Assembly: GCA_027050975.1 (NCBI GenBank)
Contig: JALUAR010000058.1
Span: 1 to 5,295, forward strand
Source of the DNA: Thermodesulfovibrio sp.
GTDB taxonomy: Bacteria > Nitrospirota > Thermodesulfovibrionia > Thermodesulfovibrionales > JdFR-85
Length of the DNA stretch: 5,295 bases
Direction of reading: 5' to 3'
Part shown: positions 1-5,274 of the stretch, one piece after another
How the letters are laid out: every line of letters starts with the position of its first letter
How positions within the stretch are numbered: position 1 is the first letter of the stretch
Notes under the pieces: model-generated
What the model saw: the letters and a program-made list of their open reading frames with translations, nothing else
Told to the model about the DNA's origin: nothing
The model's database searches: none
Translations under genes and position numbers: made by a program

Positions 1-26
1 ACCTCCTCTAAGACCAGGTAGGATCA

Positions 27-665
27 TTGAGGGCTGTTGCTGATCATGCAGGTAACATAGTAAAACGGATAGGTTACGATTCGTTTGGAAACATCATCTA
101 CGATACGAATCCATCATTTTCTATTCCCTTTGGATTTGCAGGTGGGTTGTACGATGCTGATACAGGACTGGTGAGATTTGGCTTTCGTGATTATGACCCT
201 GCAATTGGCCGCTGGACAGCAAAGGATCCGATAGATTTTGAGGGTGGGGATTTGAATTTGTATGGGTATGTGGGGAACTCTTCTATTAACTATATTGATC
301 CTATAGGATTGTTGACAATTGCTATAGGAGGATCATGGGGAGGGGTAGATTTTAGCGCAATAATATATGATTCCAAATATGGATGGTGGCCATCTCAAAA
401 AACCGACATAGGTGTTTCAACAACTCTTATAGGTGGAGGTATTCAGATTCTTTGGAGAAAATCTGATGAAAGATGTTCAATTTATCCAGGTGCTGATGAA
501 GTATTAGTATCAGTAGGATTAAGTAAGTATCTTTCTTACTCATTAACTCCTGATCTAAGTTTCAAAGGAATAAGCTTAGGGTTAGGCATTGGAACGCCAA
601 TATCAGTAAGTACTTCTATAGAGCACTTTTCAAAGGTGCTTCATAACCTTTTTAATACACAATAA
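27..665 (+). CDS. Rhs/YD-repeat protein, C-terminal fragment with variable (putative toxin) tip
   Basis: This is the 3' end of an Rhs-type polymorphic toxin gene. Residues 1-95 (counted from the TTG at 27) match the Rhs-associated core: YDSFGN, then GLYDADTGLVRFGFRDYDPAIGRW, then KDPIDFEGGDLNLYGYVGNS, and the closing DPIGL at 91-95 that marks the junction with the exchangeable tip. In this family the core forms a shell or tether that delivers the tip to competitor cells. The tip (residues 96-212, about 312-662) is glycine-rich, with alternating polar and hydrophobic stretches that look beta-rich. I recognise no nuclease, deaminase or ADP-ribosyltransferase motif. The TTG at 27 is probably not the true start: core homology continues upstream as D-Q-V-G-S (12-26) and then meets TAA at 9-11, where this motif normally has Thr. 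The gene is therefore either broken upstream or an orphan tip fragment. Sampled rows drop from 48% G+C in the core to 32% in the tip. A small membrane-protein gene follows after 24 bp. Confidence 0.85.
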   Translation: MRAVADHAGNIVKRIGYDSFGNIIYDTNPSFSIPFGFAGGLYDADTGLVRFGFRDYDPAIGRWTAKDPIDFEGGDLNLYGYVGNSSINYIDPIGLLTIAIGGSWGGVDFSAIIYDSKYGWWPSQKTDIGVSTTLIGGGIQILWRKSDERCSIYPGADEVLVSVGLSKYLSYSLTPDLSFKGISLGLGIGTPISVSTSIEHFSKVLHNLFNTQ

Positions 666-689
666 TAATCACTAATGTGGTGAAATTTG

Positions 690-890
690 ATGATTCGTAA
701 TGTACTTAATTGGGTTGGCCTAATTTGCTGGGTTTTATCAGTAATTCTTATAGCCTATGTGGGCAGTAAGTATCAAATAAAATATGGTCAGTTTAAATCA
801 ATGGGAATTGAGCTTAATAAAGGTGACAAGTTTTTAATCAAAATTGCAGGAATATCCTTTATATTAGGTATTTTGTTGTTTGTTTTGTGA
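690..890 (+). CDS. small two-helix membrane protein, candidate immunity protein to the Rhs tip
   Basis: This encodes 66 residues from the ATG at 690. A TTG one codon earlier is also possible, but the ATG is better placed behind the weak purine-rich site GTGGTGA at 677-683. I do not recognise the family. Two hydrophobic segments are visible: about residues 5-25 (VLNWVGLICWVLSVILIAYV) and about 48-66 at the extreme C terminus. The loop between them carries most of the lysines, so by the positive-inside rule the loop should be cytoplasmic with both termini outside. It starts 24 bp behind the Rhs tip, on the same strand and with the same low G+C (17/60 at 781-840). This is the position where the immunity gene of an Rhs tip normally lies. 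Immunity function is inferred from position only. An inner-membrane immunity protein would suit a tip that acts on or crosses the membrane. Confidence 0.65.
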   Translation: MIRNVLNWVGLICWVLSVILIAYVGSKYQIKYGQFKSMGIELNKGDKFLIKIAGISFILGILLFVL

Positions 891-944
891 TATTGTGAGA
901 GACAAGAACAGCAACACACAGTGAGAGAAAAAAGATGTAGATCA

Positions 945-977
945 TGATATGCCCCCAAAAGTGAGACAGGAGTTATG
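945..977 (+). repeat. left terminal inverted repeat of the IS3-family element
   Basis: The sequence from 945 begins TGATATGCCCCCAAAAGTGA. It aligns with the reverse complement of the right end (2200-2233), which begins TGAAGTGCTCCCCAAAAATG. Shared blocks are TGA, TGC, CCCCAAAA and TGAGA, plus a distal TTATG, with one single-base gap. This end lies downstream of the transposase orfB. Confidence 0.75.
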
Positions 978-994
978 AGAGAGATTACTGCCAC

Positions 995-1013
995 GCGCCC
1001 TAAATTTGAGACA
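995..1013 (+). repeat. subterminal copy of the IS end motif
   Basis: CGCCCTAAATTTGAGACA resembles the terminal repeat block GCCCCCAAAAGTGAGACA at 951-968. It lies about 44 bp further in, in the same orientation, between the orfB stop and the left end. It could be a second transposase-binding site or a remnant of an older end. The match is imperfect. Confidence 0.4.
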
Positions 1014-1022
1014 CCTGTTATG

Positions 1023-1862
1023 TCAGGAGTTGTGGTATTCATGCCAGACCTCCATCAGGGTTCTGTATCCAAGAGCAGAATGGGGCCTCTCGGTATTATA
1101 CAACCTCACCCACTGGCATATCTTCTGTTGAGCATCCTGAAGGCTATCAAACTCCTCTCGGTCAAGCAATTCCTCCCTCATGGTGCCCTGATAACTCTCA
1201 ATATGGCCATTGTTAAAAGGCTGTCCCGGTGGTATCACCTCCTCTCTTATTCTCCATTTTCTTATTACTCTCTGAAATTCTACAGAACGAAACTCAGGCC
1301 CATCATCCCGTCTGAAAACCCTTGGAGGGCCATACTGCCTGCAAAGACGATCAAGATGATAGGCTATGGCTCTGCCAGGCAGAGAAAACTCCCCCGGTGG
1401 CTCAAAGCCTCTGCGGGTAAAGATATCCAGCACATTGAATATCCTGATAGCTCTTCCAGAGGTTATTCTGTCATGCAGGAAATCTCATGCCCATATATGC
1501 CCTGGGAATTCTGCCTCGGCAGCCTCAAAAGGCTGTGTGGGCTTAGAATGCTTCTTTCCGGATACTACAGCCGGTTTCTGCAGTCCAGCAGAACAGTAGA
1601 GTCTATAGACCTTTTTGTGATTTACCCTGATGCCATGTTTTCTGAGTTCAGCCCATATCATTCTGTATCCCCAGGCAGAGTGATTAAAGGCTATGTTCTT
1701 TATTCTCTCAAGCAGTTCAGCATCATCTCTCTTGTGTTTGTACGATAAAAAGATGCTCTTGGGATCTCGAATCTTTTACACAGGACTGTTACAGGGACAT
1801 TGAACTGTTTATGAATTTCCCGAATAAGCATTTTCAATTCCTGTTTGCTCAGAGATTTTTTT
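1023..1862 (-). pseudogene. IS3-family transposase OrfB (DDE integrase core), disrupted
   Basis: This is the catalytic subunit of the IS3-type transposase. The reading frame, rebuilt from the minus strand, runs from SLSKQELKMLIREIHKQF (near 1855) through FEIPRASFYR to about 1742. There it must shift by one base (consistent with a 1-nt deletion) to continue as YKHKRDDAELLERIKNIAF, then AWGYRMIWAELRKHGI and VNHKKVYRLY. It next meets TGA at 1485-1487, inside HIWA-stop-DFLHDR, directly before the first catalytic Asp. From there the frame is open to the TGA at 1023-1025. This last part holds the second catalytic Asp in RRDDGPEF (codon 1307-1305) and, 35 residues later, the Glu in NGHIESYQG (codon 1199-1197). 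The DD(35)E spacing is intact. The C terminus has the typical YNTERPHSALGY motif. Two lesions make it a pseudogene unless they are sequencing errors. Confidence 0.85.
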
Positions 1863-2157
1863 TAATGATGTCAGTAAGTGCCTGGATTTGGGGTCCCCAG
1901 AAAATCTCTGATTTTCTGGGGTGAATGGGTAATTCCTTTTCAGCAAGAAGTCGTTTTAGCCTGGCATTCTCTTCTTCAAGTACCTTGAGATGTTTTGCTT
2001 CAGAGGCACTCATGCCCTTGTATTTTTGTCTCCATCGGTATATGGTGTTTGGATTGATACCGTATTTTCTTGCCACAGAGGAGACAGAGTTGCCAGGCAG
2101 ATCTGCCTCAGCTATGATTCTAATGATCTGGTCTATTGAGAACTTGTTTGGTCTCAT
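1849..2157 (-). CDS. IS3-family transposase OrfA (helix-turn-helix protein)
   Basis: This is the DNA-binding partner of the transposase, 102 residues long. Residues about 5-45 form the Tnp_1 helix-turn-helix (FSIDQIIRIIAEAD, then VARKYGINPNTIYRWRQKY). Residues about 55-76 (KHLKVLEEENARLKRLLAEK) form the usual leucine-zipper-like coiled coil used for dimerisation. The ATG at 2157-2155 has a strong AAGGAGG ribosome site on the minus strand at 2167-2173, 9 nt away. The usual length for this subgroup is about 88 residues. The excess is explained by residues 77-90 (PIHPRKSEIFWGPQ), which interrupt the coiled-coil tail and are encoded by a palindromic insertion. Without them the chain would read LAEKEL-IQALTDIIKKNL. 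The frame ends in TGA just after an A8 run that could shift ribosomes into orfB. The reading frame itself is intact. Confidence 0.85.
   Translation of the reverse strand: MRPNKFSIDQIIRIIAEADLPGNSVSSVARKYGINPNTIYRWRQKYKGMSASEAKHLKVLEEENARLKRLLAEKELPIHPRKSEIFWGPQIQALTDIIKKNL
1856..1863 (-). other. A8 slippery run, probable -1 programmed frameshift site between orfA and orfB
   Basis: Eight consecutive A residues on the minus strand (ATT-A8-TCTCTGAGC) lie five codons before the end of orfA. Slipping back one base here leaves the frame ending in CTC-TGA and enters SLSKQELKML of orfB. IS3-family elements make OrfAB by this mechanism. The function is inferred from position and frame arithmetic. Confidence 0.65.
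1888..1929 (-). repeat. palindromic insertion of about 42 bp, in frame within orfA
   Basis: The core is a perfect 12-bp inverted repeat, CCCCAGAAAATC (1895-1906) and GATTTTCTGGGG (1910-1921), with a 3-nt loop TCT. It encodes residues 77-90 of OrfA (PIHPRKSEIFWGPQ), a proline-containing stretch out of place in the coiled-coil tail. The length of about 14 codons keeps the frame. The borders are set by expected OrfA homology and could be off by a codon. I read it as a small mobile palindrome. It could instead be a regulatory hairpin, but it lies upstream of the slippery site rather than downstream. Confidence 0.5.
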
Positions 2158-2185
2158 TTCTGTGCTCCTCCTTATGTATAGATTA

Positions 2186-2191
2186 ATTATA
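2186..2191 (-). promoter_or_regulatory. -10 element of the IS orfA promoter
   Basis: On the minus strand this is a perfect TATAAT inside the IS right end, 28 bp before the orfA start. No good -35 hexamer is seen at 16-18 bp spacing, so the assignment rests on the -10 and its location. Confidence 0.4.
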
Positions 2192-2199
2192 CAATCCTA

Positions 2200-2233
2200 C
2201 ATAATGGGTTTCTCATTTTTGGGGAGCACTTCA
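2200..2233 (-). repeat. right terminal inverted repeat of the IS3-family element
   Basis: Read on the minus strand, this end starts TGAAGTGCTCCCC, continues with AAAAATGAGAAA and ends ATTATG. It pairs with the left end at 945-977. It lies just outside the orfA promoter region, as expected for the 5' end of an IS3-type element. Confidence 0.75.
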
Positions 2234-2318
2234 GATAGAAGTCTATTTGAAAAGCAGATGAGATCACCAGAGAAATGTGCGAAAGATTCTTGACACTACC
2301 CAATTAGCTTAACTGATA

Positions 2319-2327
2319 TGCTATAAT
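2319..2327 (+). promoter_or_regulatory. extended -10 promoter for cobA-hemD
   Basis: TGCTATAAT is a perfect extended -10 (TGnTATAAT) located 28 bp before the cobA-hemD ATG. Transcription would start near 2334, giving a leader of only about 20 nt that includes the AGGGA ribosome site at 2344-2348. The -35 region at normal spacing is poor, which the TGn extension can compensate. No riboswitch could fit in so short a leader. Confidence 0.6.
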
Positions 2328-2355
2328 TGTATTTACTCTTTTCAGGGAAGATTTT

Positions 2356-3879
2356 ATGCAAGGGAAAAAGGGAAAGGTATATCTGGTTGGTGCAGGCCCT
2401 GGAGACATTGGTCTTCTTACCGTGAAAGGGCTTAGATGTCTTCAGAAGGCTGATGTGGTTGTGTATGACTTTCATCTGAACGCACAGATCCTCAATTATA
2501 TTAAGAACGAGGCGGAGTTTGTGTATGCAGGCAAAAGGGGCGGTCACCATGAGATGAGTCAGGAGGAGATAAACAGAATCATAGTTGAAAAGGCCCTGGA
2601 GGGAAAAACGGTTTGTCGTCTTAAAGGTGGTGATCCCTTTGTTTTCGGTCGCGGCGGAGAAGAGGCAGAGGTGCTGGCAGAGGCAGGAATTGAGTTTGAG
2701 GTGGTTCCAGGAATAAGCTCAGCAGTGGCTGTGCCTGCCTATGCTGGAATTCCTCTTACCCACAGGGAGTATGCATCATCCTTTGTGGTGCTGCCCGGAA
2801 ATGAGGCATCAACGAAGACGGAAAGCAGCATAGACTGGCGGTTTCTTGCCACACAGAAGGGCACGATTGTGTTCCTCATGGCTGTAAAAAACATAGAGAA
2901 AGTAACTGAGAAATTGATAGAGAATGGCAAATCCCCTGATACTCCTGTGGCTGTGATCCGTTGGGGTACAAGGGCTGACCAGGTCACTATCACATCCACA
3001 CTGAAGGATATATCAGGAGTAATAAGGGACAATGAGATACGCCCGCCTGCAGTGGTTGTTGTGGGTGAGGTTGTGCGGCTCAGGCAGCGGCTTCGCTGGT
3101 ATGAGAACAAATCCCTTTTCGGACAAAGAATACTGATAACAAGGGAATATACAGATGCGTATCAAAGGCTTGAAGACCTGGGTGCAGAGATAATTGAGTT
3201 TCCCACGATTAAGGTTGTTCCTCCTGAAAGCTGGAAGGAGCTTGACGAGGCAATTGACCGGATACAGAGTTATCACTGGATTGTCTTTACAAGTGCCAAT
3301 GGCGTGAGGTTCTTCTTCCAACGACTAATGGAACTTGACCGGGATATCAGGGAACTCCATGGCTTGAAGCTTTGTGCCATAGGTACAAAAACCGCATCAG
3401 AACTGAAGCGTTTCGGTCTTAAAGTGGACTTAATACCTTCTGCTTTCCGTGCAGAGGGGTTAATAGAGGCATTTGGTGGAGAGGAGTCAATAAAGGGGCT
3501 GAGGATACTGCTACCCAGGGCAGAGGTTGCAAGAGAGGTTTTCCCGGAAAGGGTGAGAGAGCTTGGTGGAGAGATTGATGTGCCTGTAACATACAGGGCT
3601 GTAAAGCCGGAGAGCCATGCAAAGAGGCTGAAGAGATTCTTAAGAGAGGGAAGAATAACCCTTGCCACATTTACCTCAGGTGCCACATTCAACAATCTCT
3701 GCGAAATCCTCGGAGATGATGTGGAAGACCTCCTCAGGGATGTAACCATAGCGGCTATCGGGCCTGTTACAGTCAAGGCTATTGAGGCAAAGGGCCTTAA
3801 GGTGCATATCATGCCTGAAGAAGCCACCATAGACGCAATGGTAGAGTCAATAATAGAGTATTTTACTAAAAGAAGATAA
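2356..3879 (+). CDS. cobA-hemD: CobA-HemD fusion: uroporphyrinogen-III C-methyltransferase / uroporphyrinogen-III synthase
   Basis: This is a bifunctional cytoplasmic enzyme of tetrapyrrole synthesis, 507 residues. The HemD half closes hydroxymethylbilane to uroporphyrinogen III. The CobA (SUMT) half methylates it twice with S-adenosylmethionine to precorrin-2, the branch point to siroheme, cobalamin and, in some anaerobes, alternative heme. SUMT domain, about residues 6-245: the glycine-rich VGAGPGD at 11-17, the second motif CRLKGGDPFVFGRGGEE at 87-103, VVPGISSA at 117-123, IPLTHR at 132-137, and VFLMAV at 172-177. HemD domain, about 255-505: LITRE at 260-264, VFTSANGV at 310-317, IGTKT at 342-346, LLPRAE at 385-390, YRAV at 413-416, FTSGAT at 439-444 and IGPVT at 468-472. 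Both domains look full length. The ATG has AGGGA 7 nt upstream and a promoter at 2319-2327. No hemA, hemC or hemB lies beside it here: the IS lies upstream and ksgA 72 bp downstream. Confidence 0.95.
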   Translation: MQGKKGKVYLVGAGPGDIGLLTVKGLRCLQKADVVVYDFHLNAQILNYIKNEAEFVYAGKRGGHHEMSQEEINRIIVEKALEGKTVCRLKGGDPFVFGRGGEEAEVLAEAGIEFEVVPGISSAVAVPAYAGIPLTHREYASSFVVLPGNEASTKTESSIDWRFLATQKGTIVFLMAVKNIEKVTEKLIENGKSPDTPVAVIRWGTRADQVTITSTLKDISGVIRDNEIRPPAVVVVGEVVRLRQRLRWYENKSLFGQRILITREYTDAYQRLEDLGAEIIEFPTIKVVPPESWKELDEAIDRIQSYHWIVFTSANGVRFFFQRLMELDRDIRELHGLKLCAIGTKTASELKRFGLKVDLIPSAFRAEGLIEAFGGEESIKGLRILLPRAEVAREVFPERVRELGGEIDVPVTYRAVKPESHAKRLKRFLREGRITLATFTSGATFNNLCEILGDDVEDLLRDVTIAAIGPVTVKAIEAKGLKVHIMPEEATIDAMVESIIEYFTKRR

Positions 3880-3951
3880 AGCCCAGACCTGCTTTTGCAA
3901 ACAAGGAATCACCTATCATACTGAGTTAAGAATACTTTCCTGCCGAAATAT

Positions 3952-4749
3952 ATGAGAAGAAGATTAGGACAACACTTTCTCTTTGACCCCTCCATACTGG
4001 AGAGGATAGTAAATGCCGCCCATCTCAAACCCGAGGATATCGTGGTGGAGATAGGCCCTGGCAAGGGCCGTCTTACACGAATGCTTGCAGAAAGGGCTGC
4101 AAAGGTTATTGCAATCGAGTATGATCCGATCCTCTGCGAGGAACTTTTAAAGGAGTTTTCAAGAGTTTTAAGGATAGAGATACATTGCCAGGATGTGCTG
4201 AAGTATCCATTTCACGAACTGCCACCCTTCAAGGTAGTGGCGAATATCCCCTACTATATAACAACCCCTATAATCTTTAAGCTCCTGCACCATGATGTGC
4301 CTCTGATTTCAGCTACACTTACTGTTCAAAAGGAGGTGGCGGAGCGGATAATAGCATTGCCCGGGAGAAAAGATTACGGAGTCCTTTCTCTGATGGTCCA
4401 GTACTATACCGAGCCGGAGATTGTCTTTAACATACCAAGAAAGGCCTTTGTGCCTCCGCCCAAGGTTGATTCCTCTGTCATACACCTGAGGCGAAGAGAG
4501 CACCCGCCTGTTTCTGTTGCGAATGAACAGATGCTCTTCAAGGTTATTAAGACAGCCTTCTCAAAAAGAAGAAAGACCCTTGCAAACTCCCTCAAGCCAC
4601 TCCGTAGAGATATAAAGGAGTTGCTCGTCTCCTGTGGGATTGATCCCGTAAGACGTCCCGAGACACTGAGTATGGATGAATTTGCAAAGATTGCAAATCT
4701 TCTTTCGAAGCAGAGAAGGGATAAAGATGGGAAAATGTCCGAGCCTTAG
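3952..4749 (+). CDS. ksgA: 16S rRNA (adenine1518-N6/adenine1519-N6)-dimethyltransferase KsgA
   Basis: KsgA (RsmA) dimethylates two adjacent adenines in the loop of the 3'-terminal helix of 16S rRNA, late in small-subunit assembly, using S-adenosylmethionine. The 265 residues match the usual length. Visible motifs: RRLGQHFLFD at 3-12 (the normal N-terminal signature), SAM motif I EIGPGKGRLT at 33-42, acidic Glu56 in AIEYDP for the ribose hydroxyls, Asp81 in QDVLK, catalytic motif IV NIPYYI at 98-103 (the NLPY type), FVPPPKVDS at 166-174, and FSKRRKTLANSLK at 203-215. The ATG at 3952 is supported by the N-terminal signature, since in-frame codons upstream run to a TGA at 3922-3924 without another ATG, GTG or TTG. 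No clear Shine-Dalgarno sequence precedes it (CTGCCGAAATAT). It lies 72 bp behind cobA-hemD on the same strand and may be co-transcribed. It is convergent with the following gene. Confidence 0.95.
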   Translation: MRRRLGQHFLFDPSILERIVNAAHLKPEDIVVEIGPGKGRLTRMLAERAAKVIAIEYDPILCEELLKEFSRVLRIEIHCQDVLKYPFHELPPFKVVANIPYYITTPIIFKLLHHDVPLISATLTVQKEVAERIIALPGRKDYGVLSLMVQYYTEPEIVFNIPRKAFVPPPKVDSSVIHLRRREHPPVSVANEQMLFKVIKTAFSKRRKTLANSLKPLRRDIKELLVSCGIDPVRRPETLSMDEFAKIANLLSKQRRDKDGKMSEP

Positions 4750-4795
4750 ACTTCGGCTGTTTCTTATATCCTGGTCAAGAAGTGGGGAATTCCAA

Positions 4796-5263
4796 TCATT
4801 CTGTCTCGCACGGAGGTATCCGTTCCTTAATCTCTTTCAACTTTTCCTCTGTAAGAGCAATCTCCGGTTTATAGGATGTAACGGCATACTCGTCTTTTTT
4901 CTTTATAAGGAGCCACTCCTTGTCCTTGCCCTTAAGCTTTGTAAGAACGAATGCTCCCCTGAGTCGCTGTCCCTTTAGCAGAAACTCAACCTTACCCTCA
5001 TCGATGCTTCCTGAAAGGAGTTCATACTTTCCAGAGTCCCATATAACAACAGGCCCTGCACCGTAATGTCCTTTTGGTATTATGCCTTCGAACTTTCCGT
5101 ACTCAAGGGGATGATCTTCCACCATTATGGCAAGCCTTTTGTCTTTAGGTGCCATGGAGGGGCCCTTTGGTACAGCCCAGGACTTCAGCACCCCCTCCAT
5201 TTCAAGACGGAAATCATAATGGAGTCTTTTCGAATGATGCTCATGAACAACAAAGTATGGCAT
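4796..5263 (-). CDS. stand-alone LigD-type 3'-phosphoesterase domain protein
   Basis: This is a 155-residue protein made only of the 3'-phosphoesterase domain found at the N terminus of some bacterial LigD proteins. In LigD this metal-dependent domain trims 3'-terminal ribonucleotides and 3'-phosphates from DNA ends during non-homologous end joining. The family signature is clear: HEHHSKRLHYDFRLEMEGVL, SWAVPKGPS, then RLAIMVEDHPLEYGKFEGIIPKGHYGAG. By alignment to the well-studied Pseudomonas LigD domain, the metal and phosphate ligands map to His9, His15, Asp17, Arg19, His51 and Tyr55, all present. No polymerase or ligase domain follows in the frame, which ends at TGA 4796-4798. The ATG at 5263 has a strong AAGGAGGT site. 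It converges on ksgA with a 46-bp gap and no obvious hairpin terminator. The biochemical role is inferred from the family; the partner ligase is not in this window. Confidence 0.9.
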   Translation of the reverse strand: MPYFVVHEHHSKRLHYDFRLEMEGVLKSWAVPKGPSMAPKDKRLAIMVEDHPLEYGKFEGIIPKGHYGAGPVVIWDSGKYELLSGSIDEGKVEFLLKGQRLRGAFVLTKLKGKDKEWLLIKKKDEYAVTSYKPEIALTEEKLKEIKERIPPCETE

Positions 5264-5266
5264 CTG

Positions 5267-5274
5267 ACCTCCTT
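5267..5274 (-). promoter_or_regulatory. ribosome binding site of the phosphoesterase gene
   Basis: AAGGAGGT on the minus strand ends 3 nt before the ATG at 5263-5261 and fixes that start. A TATAAG at 5289-5294 on the same strand could be its -10, but any -35 lies outside the window. Confidence 0.6.

Larger units (their letters stand above)
945..2233 (-). mobile_element. IS3-family insertion sequence, decayed copy
   Basis: This element of about 1,289 bp is bounded by imperfect terminal inverted repeats that begin 5'-TGA and end TCA-3', as is usual for IS3-family elements (TG...CA). It contains orfA and orfB in the expected order on the minus strand, in different frames, with a run of eight A residues at the junction suited to -1 frameshifting. 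The orfB is interrupted by a stop codon and a frameshift, so this copy should not transpose on its own. I could not identify a convincing 3-4 bp target duplication: the left flank ends ATCA and the right flank begins GATA. It sits between the Rhs/membrane-protein pair and the housekeeping genes. Confidence 0.85.

Noticed and set aside
788..1042. 84-codon minus-strand frame across the small membrane gene and the IS left end
   Set aside because: It crosses the IS boundary and is antisense to the membrane-protein gene, with no recognisable features.
975..1748. 257-codon open frame on the plus strand across the IS
   Set aside because: It is antisense to the transposase orfB, whose protein motifs are clear, and its own translation has no recognisable domain.
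934..2245. Target-site duplication flanking the IS
   Set aside because: The flanks (ATCA on the left, GATA on the right) do not match. Short shared triplets such as GAT need asymmetrical ends, so none is claimed.
2290..2295. Perfect TTGACA upstream of the cobA-hemD TATAAT
   Set aside because: The gap to the -10 is 26 bp, too long for a sigma-70 promoter (16-18 bp). The extended -10 explains the promoter better.
3273..3830. 185-codon open frame on the minus strand inside cobA-hemD
   Set aside because: It is a shadow of the HemD domain coding strand. It is serine/proline/leucine-rich without motifs and lies fully inside a confident gene.
3895..3922. Possible promoter for ksgA (TTGCAA, then CATACT 16 bp later)
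   Set aside because: Each hexamer matches only 4 of 6 consensus positions, which is expected by chance in such sequence.
4750..4795. Bidirectional terminator between ksgA and the phosphoesterase gene
   Set aside because: I looked for a hairpin with a T-run in this 46-bp convergent gap and found no convincing stem.
4676..4978. 100-codon plus-strand frame overlapping the end of ksgA and the phosphoesterase gene
   Set aside because: It overlaps two confident genes and shows no domain or ribosome site.
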